A stretch of 64,000 bases of DNA from VBDM01 sp963699535 (lineage in GTDB: Bacteria; Pseudomonadota; Gammaproteobacteria; Burkholderiales; SG8-39), in assembly GCA_963699535.1 (NCBI GenBank), contig CAVOUJ010000021.1:31149-95148 (forward strand), read 5' to 3'. The position numbers were made by a program, and so were the translations under genes. This document shows, one piece after another, positions 61,572 to 64,000 of this stretch; the first letter of the stretch is position 1; each line of letters opens with the position of its first letter. The notes beneath the pieces are model-generated. The model saw only the letters and a list, made by a program, of their open reading frames with translations. It did not search any database and was not told the origin of the DNA.

Positions 61572-62578
61572 ATGAGCCGCGACGAGGACAAGCTCATACG
61601 ACAGCTGTCCCTCCTCTCGTTCCTCCTCAGCCGTCCGCGCTCGTTCACGGCGCGCGAGGTCCAGGAGTCCGTGGAGGGCTACTCCGACATGACCGACGAC
61701 ACCTTCGCCCGCCGCTTCCACGGCGACCGCGCCGACCTGGCCAAGATAGGCATCGAGGTGGGGGTGCTCAGCAGCGCCGAGACCGCCGAGGCCGACGCGG
61801 CGCAGCTCTACTACCTGCAGCCCGATGACTTCCGCCTGCCGGCCGTCGAGTTCACCCCGGCCGAACAGAAGGCGCTCGCTCTTGCCCTGGCCGCGCTCGG
61901 ACGGCCGCTTCGCCTACGCACGGCCCCTCCGCCTGGCGCTCACGGCCATCCTCAGAGGCCGGCAGGACCTGATGCGCGAGGAGCTCGAGCAACTCCCCGT
62001 GGTCTTCGCGCCGGACGAGGACGCCCGGCTGGCCGGCCGCCAGCTCTCCCGGCTGGAGGACGCGGTCTCGCGAGGCAAGACCGTCCGCTTCGCCTACCCC
62101 GACGCCGAGGGCGCCACCCAGGACCGCACGGTCGACCCGTACAGCCTCTTTCTCATCCAGGGCCACTGGTACCTGGTGGGCCGCGACCATCAGCGTGACG
62201 CCCTGCGCACCTTCAGGGTGGGCAGGATCAAGGGACCGTGGGCTTCCCCACCGAGAAGCCCCGCGACTTCACGGTCCCGGCCGACTACGACCCCGAGCAG
62301 TACCGCGCCCGCCCCCCGTGGCTGATCGGGCCGGTGATCGGCACCGCCACCGTCAGCGTCGGCAGAGGACCTGGCCTGGTGGGTCAAGCGCCTGGAGCCG
62401 CACGTCCGCTGGCTCGCGGACGCCGAGGGCTGCGCGACCTTCTCGGTCCCCTTCGCCGACGAGTTCCTGCTCCTCTCGTGGCTCGCCAGTCTGGGCGGAT
62501 GCTCCGAGGTGCTGGATCCGCCCGAGCTTGCGCGCGAAGGCCCGCGAACTGCTGCTGCAAGGTCAGCCGCGACCATGA
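61572..62578 (+). CDS. WYL-domain transcriptional regulator 1 (PafB-like), frame-broken
   Basis: About 335 residues. An N-terminal helix-turn-helix-like region (LIRQLSLLSFLLSRPRSFTA) is followed by the WYL domain (RGKTVRFAYPDAEG, VDPYSLFLIQGHWYLVGRDH, RTFRVGRIKG) and a WCX-like C-terminus (EDLAWWVKRLEPHVRWLADA). Breaks lie near 61,900, 62,235, 62,360 and 62,540. WYL domains sense ligands, including nucleic acid fragments; PafBC pairs control the DNA-damage response in mycobacteria. It is divergent from addB with a 71-base spacer, so shared control of repair is plausible. Confidence 0.8.
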
Positions 62579-62603
62579 GGGCCGGAGCCGTGCGTCGCCG
62601 GCC

Positions 62604-63715
62604 ATGTCCACGAGACCACTCCCCGAGCCGGCACCCGCGACCGCGCGCGCCTCAGAGGCCCGCGCCCTCGCACGCCCCGCGGCGGCGAGCCCCGCCAAGG
62701 CGGAGCCCATCGCCCCGGAGCATCTCGCGCGCACCATGTCGCTGCTCTCCTATCTGCTGGACGAGCAGCGTCCCGAGTTGGTCACCTGGCAGGCGCTCGA
62801 GACCGATCTTGGGACTGACCCGCGCCGAGGTGGAAGAAGACCTAGGGCTCATCAACCTGGTGAACTTCGGCGGAGGCACCTACGCTCTCACCGCCGAGGC
62901 GGTGGACGAGGGCGTCGAAGTGGTGCGCGAGGTCATGGCCGACGCCTTCTCCAAGCCCGCGCGCCTCTCCCCCGCGATGGCCAAGGCCCTCCTCTTGGCC
63001 CTCGACCTGGTGGGCGACACCTTCGCCGTCGAAGGCCTGGAATCGCTCGCCACCGTGCGAGACAAGGTCGATAGGCTGGTCGGCGAGGACCGTCCCCAGC
63101 CCACCGTGATCGTGGACGAGGTCATGCCGCCCTGACCCGCAGATCGTGGCGAGCGCTCAACCGGGCCATCCGCGACCACACGCTGGTCGCAGATCAAGTA
63201 CTTCACCACGCTCCCGGCAGGAGTTGGGTGAACGGCTGGTGGAGCCCTACCTGCTCTTCCACTGTCCCGACGGCTGGTACCTGGAGGCCTTCTGCCTCAG
63301 GGCCGACGCGCAGAGGACGTTCAAGCTCGAGCGCATCTGCGAGGCCCGGCCGACCGGCGAGGTCTTCACTCCCCGCGCCGAGCTGGACCTCGGCCGGCGC
63401 CGCACCGGCGAGGTGCCCGGCCGCCGACGCGGCGCACCTGGGCCACCATGGTGTTTCCACCCCCGTTGGCGCACCAATCTCGAAGAGAGGGGCACCAAGT
63501 GCACCCCGCGCGCCGACGGCCAGCTGGAGGCCCTCGTGCCCTACATGGACGAAACCTGGATAGTGCAGGAGGTCGTCCGCTATCTTGGTGACGCCGTCCT
63601 TGAGTCCCCGGCCTCGGCCCGCGACAAGATCAGAGACACAGCCTCCGCCCTGGCCTGCCGCTATGAGGCCAGGCCGCAGACCAAAGAGCAAACGCCACCC
63701 GGAGGTGACGCTTGA
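62604..63715 (+). CDS. WYL-domain transcriptional regulator 2 (PafC-like), frame-broken
   Basis: About 370 residues. A Pro/Ala-rich head precedes a helical N-domain (HLARTMSLLSYLLDEQRPEL) and a winged-helix-like segment (LGLINLVNFGGGTYAL). The WYL region has RQELGERLVEPYLLFHCPDG and WYLEAFCLRADAQRTFKLER, and a C-terminal domain ends the protein. Breaks lie near 62,815, 63,130 and 63,220 and in 63,420-63,480. The start is ATG 62604, or ATG 62575 overlapping the previous stop (ATGA). It forms a pair with the upstream regulator. Confidence 0.75.
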
Positions 63716-63996
63716 GGTTCGTATACCGGTGGGCGACGAACATGGTCGCCTTCTACTTCGGCCTGTACTTCGTGGACACGCTGATAGCCCAGTTCGCCTT
63801 GGTCAAGAAGCTCTGGATGGCCATCGTCCTCGCCGTGGTGCTGGCCGCCATCAACAGCACCATCCGGCCGTTCCCCAAGTTCAAGGTGAATCGGGGCCGC
63901 GCCTTCGGCTTCTTCGGGCTGACGGCGCTGGGCAACTACCTCTTCTTGCAGATCGTGGCGCTACTAGACATGCGTCGCTCGAAGACACAAACATAA
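63712..63996 (+). CDS. Small membrane protein, possibly phage-holin-family IV like
   Basis: A 94-residue product with helices NMVAFYFGLYFVDTLIAQFA, LWMAIVLAVVLAAINSTIRP and FFGLTALGNYLFLQIVALLD. The Asn-x-x-x-Arg-Pro after the second helix recalls the PF04020 family, but it is short and could be frame-altered. TTG at 63712 overlaps the preceding stop (TTGA) and has a strong GGAGGTGA ribosome site. It is co-transcribed with the WYL pair. Confidence 0.55.
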   Translation: MRFVYRWATNMVAFYFGLYFVDTLIAQFALVKKLWMAIVLAVVLAAINSTIRPFPKFKVNRGRAFGFFGLTALGNYLFLQIVALLDMRRSKTQT

Positions 63997-64000
63997 AAAT

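Noticed and set aside
63712..63996. Prophage, based on the holin-like protein
   Set aside because: Members of this family are ordinary bacterial membrane proteins, and no other phage gene is present.

Overview
The window joins two unlike pieces of DNA. Bases 1 to about 54,990 read as one high-GC chromosome segment of a betaproteobacterium, probably a sulfur oxidiser related to Nitrosomonadales or Burkholderiales. Signs of this are the exbB-exbD-lpxK-trm112-kdsB-adk-pfp-hppA block, the serS/tRNA-Ser/rarA/lolA/ftsK block, the clpS-clpA pair, an XrtA/PEP-CTERM-type exopolysaccharide locus, and a flavocytochrome c sulfide dehydrogenase (fccAB). Bases from about 55,010 to 64,000 look like another organism, probably an actinobacterium of the Coriobacteriia kind. 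They hold an AddAB-type helicase-nuclease with Fe-S nuclease domains on the minus strand, and divergently a pair of WYL-domain regulators and a small membrane protein. Frame breaks are much denser in this right part, so an assembly chimera is more likely than natural transfer.

Layout, left part: (1) 1-2,040, the end of an unrecognised gene and an MBL-fold hydrolase; (2) 2,210-7,853 minus, a large surface lipoprotein with 13 beta-sandwich-like repeats, followed by a frame-broken stretch of about 14 YVTN beta-propeller repeats that probably belongs to the same polypeptide; (3) 8,151-18,214 minus, secreted proteins and then an exopolysaccharide operon (sugar transferase, export lipoprotein, chain-length protein, kinase-like ATPase, outer-membrane beta-barrel, ExeA-like ATPase). 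The exosortase itself is not in the window; (4) 18,428-24,802 minus, tRNA-Ser(CGA), serS, rarA, lolA, ftsK and a Crp/Fnr regulator; (5) 24,957-38,942, trxB, an Smr protein, PII, nadE, a FemAB-like acyltransferase, rhlE, queG, tsaE, amiC, a DedA protein, mutL, miaA and a conserved protein I do not recognise; (6) 38,971-46,200 minus, a pyrophosphate-linked pair (hppA proton pump and PPi-type phosphofructokinase), then adk, kdsB, a Trm112 protein, lpxK and exbDB; (7) 46,581-54,789, xseA, small membrane proteins, a DUF192 protein, a Lys-rich periplasmic protein, a cold-shock protein, clpS-clpA and fccA-fccB.

Themes: envelope and EPS construction, DNA repair and segregation, PPi-based energy saving in glycolysis, and sulfide oxidation. 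Single-base frame breaks occur in several otherwise conserved housekeeping genes (ftsK, rhlE, hppA and others), so most interruptions on the left are probably consensus errors, not real pseudogenes. No CRISPR array, rRNA, intact transposase or integrase was seen.
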